64,000 nucleotides of DNA from Glandiceps talaboti (GCF_964340395.1 NC_135560.1:875001-939000), one strand, 5' to 3'; positions 1 to 12,529 are shown, counted from the stretch's first letter. Translations and numbers: made by a program. Notes: generated from the sequence alone by a model not told the origin.

Positions 1-1131
1 ACATACTATATCTCTCACTTAATACAAACACATACTATATCTCTCACTTAATACAAACACACATACTATATCTCTCACTTAATACAAACACATACTATAT
101 CTCTCACTTAATACAAACACACATACTATATCTGTCACTTAATACAAACACATACTATATCTCTCACTTAATACAAACACACATACTATATCTCTCACTT
201 AATACAAACACACACTATATCTCTCACTTAATACAAACACACATACTATATCTCTCACTTAATACAAACACACACTATATCTCTCACTTAATACAAACAC
301 ACATATTATATCTCTCACTTAATACAAACACATACTATATCTCTCACTTAATACAAACACATACTATATCTCTCACTTAATACAAACACACACTATATCT
401 CTCACTTAATACAAACACATACTATATCTCTCACTTAATACAAACACACATACTATATCTCTCACTTAATACAAACACACATACTATATCTCTCACTTAA
501 TACAAACACACATACTATATCTCTCACTTAATACAAACACACATACTATATCTCTCACTTAATACAAACACACATACTATATCTCTCACTTAATACAAAC
601 ACACATACTATATCTGTCACTTAATACAAACACACATACTATATCTCTCACTTAATACAAACACACATACTATATCTCTCACTTAATACAAACACACATA
701 CTATATCTCTCACTTAATACAAACACACATACTATATCTCTCACTTAATACAAACACACATATTATATCTCTCACTTAATACAAACACACATACTATATC
801 TGTCACTTAATACAAACACACATACTATATCTCTCACTTAATACAAACACACATACTATATCTCTCACTTAATACAAACACACATACTATATCTGTCACT
901 TAATACAAACACACATACTATATCTCTCACTTAATACAAACACACATACTATATCTCTCACTTAATACAAACACACATACTATATCTCTCACTTAATACA
1001 AACACATACTATATCTCTCACTTAATACAAACACACATACTATATCTCTCACTTAATACAAACACACATACTATATCTCTCACTTAATACAAACACACAT
1101 ACTATATCTCTCACTTAATACAAACACACAA
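1..1131. repeat. 31-bp minisatellite array
   Basis: About 37 head-to-tail copies of a unit built on ACTATATCTCTCACTTAATA followed by an ACA-rich stretch. Bases 1-360 repeat as 60-bp dimers (31 + 29 bp); later copies are mostly plain 31-bp monomers. Copies differ mainly by CTCTC/CTGTC and TACTA/TATTA. The array runs off the left edge of the window. No coding content. Confidence 0.97.
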
Positions 1132-1143
1132 ACTATATTTCTC

Positions 1144-1361
1144 TTTCAGTGCCAAGTTCTTTTTTTTTTTTGCAGGTGACCATGACGACCTTGAGGAAAT
1201 TCATTAATTTGTATCATTAATTTCGTCTTATGGCATATGTGTAGTTGGATAACTTTTACTATATGTTGACCAATCCAGTGTGTTTCACCTGTGTATGTAA
1301 TTTTTGTATGATGGGCCGTGGCCCTTTACCGAAATATAATAATTATTATTATATTATCATT
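1144..1361 (+). mobile_element. 5'-truncated LINE 3' end inserted in the satellite
   Basis: A 218-bp non-satellite segment interrupts the 31-bp array. It is flanked by a 12-bp direct repeat, ACTATATTTCTC, at 1132-1143 and 1362-1373. It ends in an ATT-rich tail (about 1338-1357) after GGGCCGTGGCCCTTTACC, like the ATT tail of the LINE at 55351-58513. The TSD together with the tail indicates target-primed reverse transcription of a short 3' fragment. The LINE family was not identified. Confidence 0.8.
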
Positions 1362-1373
1362 ACTATATTTCTC

Positions 1374-1465
1374 ACTTAATACAAACACACATACTACATC
1401 TGTCATATGATACAAACACACATACTACATCTGTCATATGATACAAACACACATACTGTCTTTTA
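1374..1465. repeat. Diverged continuation of the 31-bp satellite
   Basis: After the LINE stub the array resumes with one normal unit. It then has variant units in which CTCACTTAATA is replaced by GTCATATGATA, and stops at about 1465. Confidence 0.8.
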
Positions 1466-1479
1466 CTGTATTGGAAATA

Positions 1480-2267
1480 CACAAACTATGTCCCTCCTCT
1501 TTAATGCTGAACCTTGTACCTTGTAGTCTTCACTTCTAAAATTGGTCCACCAGGGACTATAACTGGAAGGTTCTGACGAGAGTGGTGGGTGTTTAGATGG
1601 ACCTTGTGGGGTGCTGGTTTCTTATGTGGATTTTGAATGTCAAAAGTACTTTGTGGTAAGCTGTTCCATAATGTTGTGGCCTCCGGTAAAAAGGAATGGA
1701 TGAAGGGGGTGGATGTGTATACTGTGGTACATTTCAAGTTGTTTGTTGTGGGTTCTTCTACTTCATGTAATTTTGGGCTTGAATTAATTTTCTGAGTTGA
1801 TGTCTACTTTGTCGTTTAGAATTTTGTGTAAAATTGTGAGCTGTTGAGTTTTTCTTCTAACTTCTATTGTGTCCCATTCTAGTTTTTTGTAGCATGTCTG
1901 TAACACTTGATTTTGGTTTGTAATCCCCAAGTACAAATCTTGCTGCTCTGCGTTAAACTTTTTGAAGGGTTTCAATATTCTATTGTGTTCCTGGGTTTCA
2001 GGCTGCTGATGTACATTCAAGGTGTGGTTGGCCTATGGTTTTGTACAAGTTTTGTTTGACAGTCCTAGAACAGTGATGAAAGTTTCTTTGAGTGAAGTTT
2101 TGTATTTTGGTGGCTTTTGTGACTGCATGACGTGTCTGCTGATCCCATTTCAGGTTGTGTTGAAGTATAATGCCAAAGTAATTAACTTCTTTTACATCTT
2201 CCAGTGTTGTGCCAAGCATGGTGTAGTTAGTGAGTCCAGGTTTTTGTTTGTGTGATATTCTCATAAC
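1480..2267 (-). pseudogene. LINE-A, 3' part: end of reverse transcriptase ORF2
   Basis: Minus-strand translation in several frames gives the C-terminal third of a CR1/Jockey-group LINE ORF2. In order these are the post-catalytic thumb (VNYFGIILQHNLKWDQQ, then a NFHHCSRTVKQNLYKT stretch), the linker (KLEWDTIEVRRKTQQLTILHK) and the terminal block (FLPEATTLWNSLPQS). Frames shift between the blocks, so the copy is dead. The upstream half of the same element lies at 24198-26160. At the junction, codons for C-K-V-M read straight through once the 2275-24190 insertion and one TSD copy are ignored. The exact LINE clade is uncertain. Confidence 0.88.
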
Positions 2268-2274
2268 CTTGCAC
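2268..2274. repeat. Left target-site duplication of the composite insertion
   Basis: CTTGCAC, immediately before the first TIR base. It is repeated in the same orientation at 24191-24197, immediately after the last TIR base. Confidence 0.85.
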
Positions 2275-2299
2275 TATGGCGTAGAATGCCTGCCAATAT

Positions 2300-2655
2300 T
2301 CGAAAATACAATACTGCAATGACTATATGCAATACTGCAATGACTATATGCAATACTACAATGACTATATGCAATATACTGCAATGACTATATGCGATAT
2401 GACTATATGAGATGACTATATGCGATATGACTACATGAGGTGACTACATGCGATATGACTACATGCGATGTGACTACATGAGATGACTACATGCGATATG
2501 ACTACATGAGATGACTACATGCGATATGACTACATGAGGTGACTACATGCGATGTGACTACATGAGATGACTACATGCGCTGTGACTACATGAGATGACT
2601 ACATGAGATGACTACATGCGACATGACTACATGAGATGACTATATGCAATACTGC
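2300..2655. repeat. Subterminal GACTACATG repeats, left arm of copy A
   Basis: First GCAATACTGCAATGACTATAT units, then alternating 13- and 15-bp words GACTACATGAGAT and GACTACATGCGATAT. They are mirrored in inverted orientation at about 4940-5080, 21570-21965 and 23960-24150. Such tandem subterminal words are typical transposase-binding or foldback structures; that function is inferred. Confidence 0.85.
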
Positions 2656-3765
2656 GATGATGACATGATATGCGGCGATTTTGTACTGACGTTATGCCAT
2701 TCGTAGATTATTCAATACGCATAATACGAGTATTAATATGAAACAGGCTAGGGAGTACTCCTCAGCATGTTGCACGTGGTAAGAGGTGGACCATTTGATA
2801 TCCTGGGGGGGGGGCTTGGAAGATTTTGGGGGAAAAAAGATGCCAAATGGATTTGCTTGAAAAAAAAATCCGGATATGAGAGGGTGATGGAAAAAAAAAG
2901 ATGGACCACTGCTGCTAGAAAAAAAATGTCTTGGCAGGGAAATGATGCACAGGTTCGAGTATACTGTTCAAATTGCTCGTACCTCTCCAACCAGGACACT
3001 TGTCAAATCATGACAAACAGTTTCAAACACATGTCAGGGACCAGTCAGTTTCGTTAGCCTGTGGTACATATAATATTTGTTCTTGTCTCTGTTTCTTTCA
3101 TAAATGGTTTAAATATTACTTCATGTAAGGGTTCAAACATAACTATACATAAAAAATATACATATAATACATGTATTACCTAGCTACAACACTAGTTACA
3201 GAACATGCCATGTAAGTGTTTGGCTGTTTCACAATCAGTGCTTCACTTATCTTACACTTTGGGGCAAAAGTGAACTTGAAGGTTTTGTAATGGTAACCTT
3301 CATACTATTGGATAGTTTATAAAAGAACTTAATCTAAATTGTTCTAGTCTCTTCAGTATGAATTTGTCAGAAGGGATGCTATACTTCCTATTTCAGACAC
3401 TACATGTATCGACACCACAACTCAAATTCAAGTTTATATTGTACACTAGGTATGACCTCCTAAAGTGCTCTAACACATCAGTAACTTTACTATAAATGCA
3501 ATATCAATGACCCTATACCAATGTTACAGGCCCACTTTTATAACATGGAAAATTTATGTAAAAAGTTATATTTACTTTAGCTTTTCGATGTTTGGCAATA
3601 TATATCTCAGAGGCTATGAATAACCTAAAAATCGCCTAAATAGAAACAAAAAACTGCAGATCTGGCGGGGGAGGGGGGGGGGCCTTGGACTCCATCACCC
3701 CAGAGGCCACTCATTCGTTAAACCAACAATAAGATTCACCAAAATTGGTAAAAAAAAAAATTAAA

Positions 3766-4330
3766 AAGCTTCTAGGGGAGATCCCCTAGGACCCCCCATA
3801 AGAGGTAGACATGTCCAAGCCTCAAATCAAAGTTCTTCCCTCCACCTCTTACTGTCAAGATGCTATGAAATTTTATTTCAAAAATGTTTCAACCATGTGT
3901 AGTTGCTTTTTACATGTTAGAGCTGTCTTGTAAAGCTTGCAAATTATTGTCTGAAAGTGTCTGTGAATAGCCTAAACATTGCTTGAGAAGTAAAAAACCT
4001 CGAGGGCTTCTAGGGGGACCCCCGAGAACCCCCCGTAAGAGGTAGACATGTTCCAGTCTCAAATCAAAGTTCTTTCCTCCAACTCTTACTGTCAAGATGC
4101 TATGAAACTTTATTTCAAAAATGTTTCAACCTCACAGAGTTGCTTTTTACATGTTAGAGCTGTCTTGTAAAATTTGTAAATTATTGTCTGAAAGTGTCTG
4201 TGAATAGCCTAAACATTGCCTTTAGAAGTAAAAATCATCCAGGCCGTTTTCTAGGGGGAGACCCACTAGAACCCCCCCCCCCCATTCACAGACACTCGCA
4301 CAAGAGGTGGACATATCCCAGTCTCAAAGC
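3766..4330. repeat. Three tandem copies of a ~230-bp unit in copy A
   Basis: The units start near 3766, 3996 and 4240. Each begins with CTTCTAGGGG-like sequence and a C-rich run, then AAGAGGTAGACATGT, CAAATCAAAGTTCTT and a block ending GTGAATAGCCTAAACATTGC. Copy B has fewer units, which accounts for much of the length difference between A and B. Confidence 0.75.
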
Positions 4331-5080
4331 TCTTCCCTCTACAACTTACTGTCAGATGCTATGAAACTTTATTCAGGGGGGGGGGAGGGGGTCTGTGACT
4401 TTTTGTCGGCCCAATGGAAAAAAAACACTGACACCCCCCCCCCCCCCCCCATCCACCAATCTGGAGAAACTGACCGGTCTATCTGAATGTTTGAGCTCAC
4501 CAATCAAGTTTCCGATTTGTATTTTCAGTGTGTCACCATACCATGGCATGCTTATTTAATTGAAAATCAAACATGTATGAAATATGTAGTTTTTTAAATA
4601 TAATATGTGTGTGATAGAACAGCATCTTTTTACTCTCTCTATTACCGTGTGCCAAAACCAAACAGAAAATTGTGGCAACAAATGTAGGTGTTCAACATTG
4701 ACGTAAAAAAAATCCGGATATCTCAAAAAAGCAAAGAAAAAAAAAGTTGCCAGCATAGGAAAAGGAGAAAAAAATAATTCTCAGGCAAGCAGGTGGGAAA
4801 AAAAATAATGACTCTCCACCAATCTTCAAAGCCCCCCAGGATATCGAATGGTCTACCCCTTATGCATATTGAATAATCTACGAATGGCATAACGTCATTA
4901 CAAAATCGCCGCATATCATGTCATCATCTCGCATCGCAGTATTGCATGTAGTCATCTAATGTAGTCACCTCATGTAGTCATATCGTATGTAGTCATCTCA
5001 TGTAGTCACATCGCATGTAGTCACCTCATGTAGTCATATCGCATGTAGTCACCTCATGTAGTCATATCGCATGTAGTCAT

Positions 5081-5474
5081 GTGTGTCATTTAGATTTATT
5101 GTCATGTGTGCATCATTCGCCTTGTGTGTGCGTCATTTATAGTCACGAGCACAGGGCACGTATTATTGCTTAGATTGCCGCCCTGGATCGCCGTTTTCTT
5201 AGGAAAATATCGTACGAATCCTGCTGCTACAAATGTGTCAATCTCTAAAGTAGCGGAAATGTTTTTTCCTTACTTACAGGTAGGAATATTTCGTCAAAAG
5301 GTTGTTATATCTAGTCTGTAGACCAGGAAAACAACAATCTAAGAAATATTACACGCCCCTGTTGTCATACGTGCATTACTTGCCTTAAGTGTGTCATTTA
5401 TTTCCATACGCTAGTCATTTGCCATAAAGATGTGTGTCATTTGCTCTTACGCATACATAATTAATTTTGTGTGT
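5081..5474. other. Passenger DNA next to copy A, no gene seen
   Basis: AT-rich sequence with scattered GTGTGTCATTTA-like words. The 71-codon plus-strand ORF at 5106-5321 has no recognisable domain and is probably chance. Confidence 0.5.
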
Positions 5475-5483
5475 CACTTACGT

Positions 5484-5580
5484 TAGACTGTAAGATACGT
5501 CCTGACGTTCCGCCCTCACCGGCGTGGGAGGGGTTGGCTGAAGTGTGAGGGCGCCCCATCACGGCGTACCTTACAGACTA
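5484..5580. mobile_element. 97-bp hairpin MITE with 9-bp TSD
   Basis: Begins TAGACTGTAAG and ends CTTACAGACTA (one mismatch). Inside is a second inverted pair, CCCTCAC/GTGAGGG. It is flanked by the direct repeat CACTTACGT at 5475-5483 and 5581-5589. A diverged copy in the opposite orientation lies at 43096-43196. A 9-bp TSD is usual for Mutator-like elements; the superfamily is inference. Confidence 0.82.
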
Positions 5581-5639
5581 CACTTACGTTCATCATCATC
5601 ACCCATCATGATCAAATGTAGACGAATAATAAAAAGTAA

Positions 5640-6745
5640 GTACCCTAGAGAAGACACTTAACACTCTAAGCCGTCAGATGTAGGTGTGTACACTTGATAT
5701 CTTGTAGATGTAATAGAAATTGCCTTGAATGACAGCCACAAAAGCCAGACGATAGTACTTTCAGTTGGTCATTATATGTATAGACTATTTATAGAACTTA
5801 TGGTATATTTTATTTCATTTATTTCATTCATCTAGATTAACTGGTATATACCGAGTACCGTTATGATATGGCAAGTCGGGCAAAAAAGTCCCCTGAACGT
5901 TAGATCCTTGATATTTTTATTGTCCATTCCTAATCCCAATGATATGATGTACAGGGTTGGTAGAACTTCACTGAGCTCTGTTGAAATGTGGCGCATGAAA
6001 TATTGAATCTAACGTCCATATTATCTAGTCAATGCTAGGGGTATCATTGCTGCCAAGCAATTCTTTGTCGCTTCCTTTGAGTTGCCATACATACCCTTTT
6101 ATATACAATAGGCCACAGTTTTTCCTTTATTTTTATTTATTACTTTTATTTATTTATTTATTTATTTATTTTTTTTGGGGGGGGGCAAGTTTAATACACA
6201 CACTCACAATGCTTGACAGCCAATAGTGAGGAGTTATGAGGGTATGGTGCCATTATAACTCTCAAACATGAAAACCTATAGTTTGTGTTGGTGTTGGTGT
6301 AAAAATAACTTGAATATGACACAGGGCGAACATGACGAATGCAGGTGGAGACGCGGGAAGGATGGCGAATGCAGATGAAGACGCAGCGAAGATGATGAAT
6401 GCAAACGGAGACGTGGTGAAATTGGTGACAGTGGTGGAAGTGCGAAATTTGTGTCTGTGGATGTTAAGTATGAGAGAAAGTCCATAGCCAGGCAAGTGAA
6501 AATAATCCAAACTACCGACCCTCTGACCTAACCTAACCTGAGGACAACCCAAAATGAGAAGAAAAAGAAAAAAGATGAACCGTTTGTGTATATGTAATAT
6601 GTGGTCGATCATGCGTAGTGATGGCAAAAAAGGACCGAGGCGTGAGGTAGTTGATGGCGATGATGATGAAAATACGGGTAGTATTTGAAATGTGTAGGTT
6701 GGAGAGGGGGTTATAAGAACAATAGTCACTCATTCATTCATTCAT
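5640..6745. repeat. Old segmental duplication, copy 1
   Basis: Matches 8650-9800 in the same order along about 1.1 kb. Shared blocks include TACACTTGATAT, CCATATTATCTAGTCAATGC, AGGGGTATCATTGCTGCC, GTGCCATTATAACTCT and a GA-rich end beside ATTCATTCAT. The copies differ by many substitutions and by an expansion of a CCAACCAA stretch in copy 2. ORFs on the minus strand (6262-6733) have no domain and are not conserved in copy 2. Confidence 0.82.
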
Positions 6746-7045
6746 ACTTAGAAAAGTAAAAGCATTTTAATTTCACAAGATTTTGATAATCGTTTTCTTT
6801 GGCCTTTGTAACCATCTATTGTTTTGTTATAGTTCCATGCTAATGTTATAAAAAAATAGTATAAAAATTAAAATTACTGAAAATGTAACATGTAAAATTA
6901 ACTATATATGCAGTGTGCGTGAACAAAAAGAGTGTTTCCTGTCAACAGATGGGCAGGACATTGTGTTTTTATATTTGTCAGGGGGGGGGGATTGTTTTGT
7001 GGATGAATTGCAGGGGGGGTCACTATTTTTAAGTACAACATGAAC
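6746..7045. other. Spacer, no gene seen
   Basis: AT-rich sequence with two G-runs (6980-6989, 7010-7019) just before the 51-bp satellite. Confidence 0.5.
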
Positions 7046-7049
7046 GGTT

Positions 7050-8135
7050 GCTAGTATTCAATTCCCACATTTCTTGCAATAGTGCTATTTAATACCGGTT
7101 GCTAGTATTCAATTCCCACATTTCTTGCAATAGTGCTATTTAATACCGGGTGCTAGTATTCAATTCCCACATTTCTTGCAATAGTGCTATTTAATACCGG
7201 GTGCTAGTATTCAATTCCCACATTTCTTGCAATAGTGCTATTTAATACCGGGTGCTAGTATTCAATTCCCACATTTCTTGCAATAGTGCTATTTAATACC
7301 GGTTGCTAGTATTCAATTCCCACATTTCTTGCAATAGTGCTATTTAATACCGGTTGCTAGTATTCAATTCCAACATTTCTTGCAATAGTGCTATTTAATA
7401 CCGGGTGCTAATATTCAATTCCCACATTTCTTGCAATAGTGCTATTTAATACCGGTTGCTAGTATTCAATTCCCACATTTCTTGCAATAGTGCTATTTAA
7501 TACTTGGTGCTAGTATTCAATTCCCACATGTCTTGCAATAGTGCTATTTAATACCGGTTGCTGGTATTCAATTCCCACATTTCTTGCAATAGTGCTATTT
7601 AATACCGGGTGCTATTATTCAATTCCCACATTTCTTGCAATAGTGCTATTTAATACCGGGTGCTAGTATTCAATTCCCACATTTCTTGCAATAGTGCTAT
7701 TTAATACCGGGTGCTAGTATTCAATTCCCACATTTCTTGCAATAGTGCTATTTAATACCGGTTGCTAGTATTCAATTCCCACATTTCTTGCAATAGTGCT
7801 ATTTAATACCGGGTGCTATTATTCAATTCCCACATGTCTTGCAATAGTGCTATTTAATACCAGGTGCTGGTATTCAATTCCCACATGTCTTGCAATAGTG
7901 CTATTTAATACCGAGTGCTAGTATTCAATTCCCACATTTCTTGCAATAGTGCTATTTAATACCGAGTGCTAGTATTCAATTCCCACATTTCTTGCAATAG
8001 TGCTATTTAATACCGAGTGCTAGTATTCAATTCCCACATGTCTTGAAATAGTGCTATTTAATAATGGATGCTAGTATTCAATTCCCACATTTCTTGCAAT
8101 AGTGCTATTTAATACCGAGTGCTAGTATTGAAGTG
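7050..8135. repeat. 51-bp minisatellite array
   Basis: About 21 copies of a 51-bp unit containing GCTAGTATTCAATTCCCACA, TTTCTTGCAATAGTGCTATT and TAATACCGG. Copies are highly similar, with recurrent variants at the G/T after ACCGG and at TTTCTTG/TGTCTTG. It sits between the two halves of the 5.6-9.8 kb duplication. Confidence 0.97.
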
Positions 8136-8649
8136 TGTAATAGTGACCCACTTTGAGTGTTATATTATCCATATCCATATTATTGATAATGGTCTTTCTG
8201 AGACCTCGACCTTTGACCTCGACCTGTATCTTCAAGGTCAAATAGCCAAACATTATCATAGTGCACAGTATACAGCAGAGATGCATAGACCAATTTCAAC
8301 CAAGCCTGGCACAAATGTCAAACTTCACATTTTGTGCACAAGCTCAGTCTGGTGGCTTAATACATAGAAACCTAAATTAAATGACTTAATACCCATTTTA
8401 TTTATAATGAGCTTTGAGACCTTGTCATTGCTTTGTTTTGTGACCTTTGCAATGATGACAAAATATTGGCCATATTTGTCATAAAAAATTCTGAATTTGA
8501 CTTGGCTAGTAAGTTGAAATATTGAAGACTGTCTTTGATGAAGACTTGATGAAAATGTATCAGTTTATGAACAACTTTCAGATGAATATTTGAGGCTACA
8601 TCACTTTTCATCTGTGTTCATGACAGCACAGATCAATTGTAGATGAACA
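8136..8649. other. Spacer with a GACCTTTGACCTCGACCT motif, no gene seen
   Basis: Holds a GACCTCGACCTTTGACCTCG stretch and AAGGTCAAATAG, a kind of dispersed repeat. The ORFs at 8119-8367 (+) and 8402-8611 (-) show no domain. Confidence 0.45.
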
Positions 8650-9800
8650 GCAAAGATAAGTAAAGAACTTCTAGATGACGCTTACCATTCATAGCTTTTA
8701 GGTGTAAGTGATGTATACTTGATATTCTGTAGACGTACCATATAATAGATATTGCCTTGAAATACACTGCCATGGATACACTAAAGACGACAGTACCTTA
8801 AATTCACTCAGTCATTAGTAGCATTTTTATGCCAACAATTAATTTAGACTGAGAATGTAGTCATACTCGTATGGTAATTCTGGCTATATGGTCCCCTGGA
8901 TTTGAGAGTTTAATTTGAATGTTTGTAGTGAAATTGACCAACCCACCCCCCTGATAAAAAGAGGATTAAATGTTTGATAGCTCTACTGAGCTCTGTATGC
9001 AGTTGAATTTAGGCCGCATTGGAAATTGATTACTCTAAAATCCATATTATCTAGTCAATGCTAGGGGTGTCATCGCTGCCAAGCAATTCTTTGTTGCCAA
9101 TTTGAATCACCATACAAGGACACATACTTTTTGGGGTTTTTTTTGGGGGGGAGAGGGTTAACATACATGCACATGCTTGACTGCGAATATGAAGAGTTGT
9201 AATGGAATGTGCCATTATAACTCTAAACCATACAAACATACATACAGAAAGTTAAAATGAATGGGGGACTTTATTGTATTGTTGTAATGAATATGACGCA
9301 CAACGGTGATGGCAAATAAAGATGGCGACACGGCAGTAATAGAGATGGCGGCGACACGGCGGAGGTTTGTGAGGTTTATGTGTGTTGGTATGAGAGATTA
9401 AGGCCATAGACAGCAAGTGAAAAATATGTAAAACCTACAAAGGACTAACCAACGAACCATTGCCAACCAACCAACCAACCGACCAACCAACCAACCAATG
9501 CCAACCAACCAAACAACAAAGTAATCAACCCTAGAGACCCACCTAGTCAGAGAAAACCAAAATCCACAAGAAACCAGACGTACGGAAAGGGATAACAAAA
9601 ATCGAGGAGTGCTGTTTGTGTATGTCATTATGTAATATATGATCATGTGCAGCGAAGACTGCGGACCGAAACGCGAGGTAGATGATGGCGCAGATATGAC
9701 AATTGGTGCCGGAGACGCAAAAATGATAGTGTATTTGATGTACGTATGTTGGAAGGGGTGAGGTGGGATAGTTAAAAGAGCAATCATTCATGCAGCCATA
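8650..9800. repeat. Old segmental duplication, copy 2
   Basis: Counterpart of 5640-6745. It shares CCATATTATCTAGTCAATGC, a CATCGCTGCCAAGCAATTCT block, GTGCCATTATAACTCT, the ACGGNGG/GATGGCG region and the ATTCAT end. It carries an extra CCAACCAACCAA tract at about 9455-9515. No coding sequence could be supported. Confidence 0.82.
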
Positions 9801-12529
9801 CAAACTCAAAAAAACTCAAAAAACTTACTTGGTGCTGATGTCTGAAACTGTTTTTCTGTTCTTCTAAACTCCTCCAAAAGTTCTACTAATAAAATAACTT
9901 AAAAATACATTTCAATACATAAATTATATTTTAATAGATATACATAAATGCAAAATACACATCAGTATCGTAATAATCAAATACATCGATCAGTCTTGGG
10001 TCTTCTTATCACCACAGGCTAAAAGAAAGAAATTTAAGAAATAGTATAAGAATTGAAGTATTCACTCACAATGCAATTATATTATTTTCTAAATTTATTT
10101 TATATTGCAGACATGACAATCAAATAGAAATAAAGTTTCTAAATCTAACTTTCAATGTATAAACATATTAAATATTAAAAAGACAGTTTTTTGACTCACA
10201 TTTTCCATCATTTGTCCATCTTTGTCGAGCCTGGCTTCCTGAAAATAAACTTGCATGGAAATTGTATTAATACAGTTTGGTTAATATATTGTGTTTTATT
10301 TAATAAAATAATGAAAAAATACATTCAATATAAATTACATTTACCAAAGTGCTCCCATATGGTTGATATTAAATTTTCAAGGTTATAATTTGTAGACAAT
10401 ATTTTTTTATGAAATGGGGTGAAAGGAAGAAATCAAATCTTGACGAAGGTAAACTTGCCCAGGTTTGGGAAACCACTATAAAGAAAGAACTGTGTGTATA
10501 AATTTGCAAATACAGTATAATTAATTGATTTTTTATTGTTCTACTGTTTCTCCCTGAAAAATCGACCCCAATGGTTAGAAAAGCCAATGAGAATAAGTCA
10601 AGCAAAAACATTTTTATACTATTAAATTGATTATGAAATAATAACTGACTAAAGTTGCATAAAGTGGGTAGAATTTGTATGTGTTATCAAAATGTGTATT
10701 TTTGTCCTATCTCAGAGAATTAAATTTTTTTTGCAGAAGTAATATGGGAGGGGGGGGGGGGGGGGGTGCACAACTCCCATAGGTGGGAAAGGTCTGCTGG
10801 AAAGCAGTGTTTTTTTGTATACTTTTCTGGGCTGGAAAACTTTGGAAAACCCTGCTCAGCTGGACTGATAGATTTTGCTTCAGTTGCAGCTTAGAATAAA
10901 TCTATAAATTTCAAAACATTATTACAATTCTTAAAAGTGAGATTTCATTTTCCAAAAGACAATTAATTTGGTCAGTTTTTAGCTATTTCATCGTACAAAC
11001 TGCCGCCTGTATCTATCATAGATCTGTAGAGTATCTATTTTGTGCTATAAAGTTGGTATTAGAAAGTGTCTCCATTTTTGGGTATGTAGTATGACAACAG
11101 TAAGGGCTTGGTAATCTTAGCAAAGCCTCCTAGTATCATTTCACACAGAGTTGTCCTGTCATATGAACATGTTTAATGAGAGTAATCCATAATGCCAATA
11201 CTATTTCAACTTTAAGTGCAATTAATTATGAAAGGAGAATTAGAAATTAACAGTCATTGGTGCCTAATTATGTGCTTATTTACTATATATTAGTATTTAT
11301 TATATATTAGTATTTATCATACATTAGTATTTATTATATTAGTACTTATTACTTATTAGTGATTATTTATTATATGTTATTATTATTACCCTAAAGTTAT
11401 TGTTATTATCATTATCATTATTGTTATTAAGATAGAATTTAATAGTAGGGCCGGCAAAGAAAATTTATCTAAAGTGTGCTTCTTTGAACTAGTATTGGCA
11501 AAATAAACCACTTTCATTAATTTTGTTCACATGACCATATATCCCAGGATGAGGTGGGCAACTCTTTGTGAAATGACATAGGGAGGCTATGTTGAAACCC
11601 CCAAAAACCAAACTGTTGTCATACTACACACCCTAAAAATGGTCTGACTCTTTCTTATACCAACTGTATCACTCAAAATACATACTATACAGGTCTATAA
11701 TACATGCAGACGGTAGTTCATATGATGTAATACCTAAAAACTGATCAAAAATAATTAATTTTTTGAGAAATGAAATCTTACTTTTAGCAATTGTAAGAAT
11801 TATTTTGAAAAATATATCAATATTTTGAACTACAATTAAAATAAAATCAACCAGTCTAGATGGGCAGGGTTATCCAAAATCTTCTCGCCTAGAAAAGTAT
11901 ATACCCTATATCATACATGTACATGTACCTTATGACATATGCATACAGACTTTACAGCAGACCTTCCCCGTATAGTCCATGGGAGCTCAAGGCAAGGTTT
12001 CAAAATAAAGCTTGTTTTATGATTAATTATGCAGAAAATATTGATTTTTGATGACAAATATGGCATATTTTCCGAATGACATGTCACCTTTGTGCCAGTT
12101 TTGAAAGAAATCAGATATTGGAAGTCTGAGCCCATTGTAATAGTCACTCACTTTGGGGGACTAAAAGTGCTTTTGCTGGATGAATTCTATTCCCTTTTCT
12201 AAACATTGTGATCTCTGATTGAGAGAGAAACACAAGTGTGGTAAACCATAATATTTTTGTTCAAAATTTCAATTGATAAATATTGAATCAAACTTTTATG
12301 ATTCAGTTTTAATTTAGCAAAACCAATTGCAACCTACAGGAGCATTTTGGTTTACACCAGTTATATTTTTACAGCTTTTATTTTATTTATTTTTTACAGA
12401 GGTTAATGAGGGAGACGGTAGTTCTCTTATAAAAACTTTTTTTTAAAAACTCCTCCCATGTAACAAAAACTACTCTAATGGTGAAAAACTAATGGTCCTT
12501 GCTCAGTGCTCGGGGATCATCATGTTATA
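9801..12529. other. Long AT-rich stretch without a recognised gene
   Basis: No domain in any short ORF. It holds a run of 17 G at 10750-10766, a short array of about 21-bp TTATTATATATTAGTATT units at 11280-11350, and ATT/ATC microsatellite at 11375-11430. TTTGGTTTTTGGGGGTTTCA-like segments near 11040-11100 and 11570-11640 look like inverted copies of one another around a dispersed repeat. Confidence 0.5.

Larger units (their letters stand above)
2275..5080. mobile_element. Long-TIR transposon, copy A (right end truncated)
   Basis: The left arm (2275-2730) is a 20-bp terminal motif, then degenerate GACTACATGAGAT and GACTACATGCGATAT repeats, then CGGCGATTTTGTA and a block ending ATTATTCAATA. 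The right arm (about 4860-5080) is its inverted copy but stops inside the GTAGTCAT repeats, without the terminal motif. The core (2731-4860) is non-coding and closely matches copy B. It contains G-runs, C-runs and three tandem copies of a roughly 230-bp unit. No transposase is visible, so the element is non-autonomous. The TSD on the outer side is 7 bp, and I cannot assign a superfamily. Confidence 0.85.

Noticed and set aside
2767-3057. ORFs in the core of long-TIR copies A and B
   Set aside because: They differ by frame-changing indels between A and B and contain no domain, so they are not a transposase.
9398-9787. 129-codon minus-strand ORF in duplication copy 2
   Set aside because: Reads through a CCAACCAA tract (VGWLVGRLVGW) absent from copy 1; no conservation.
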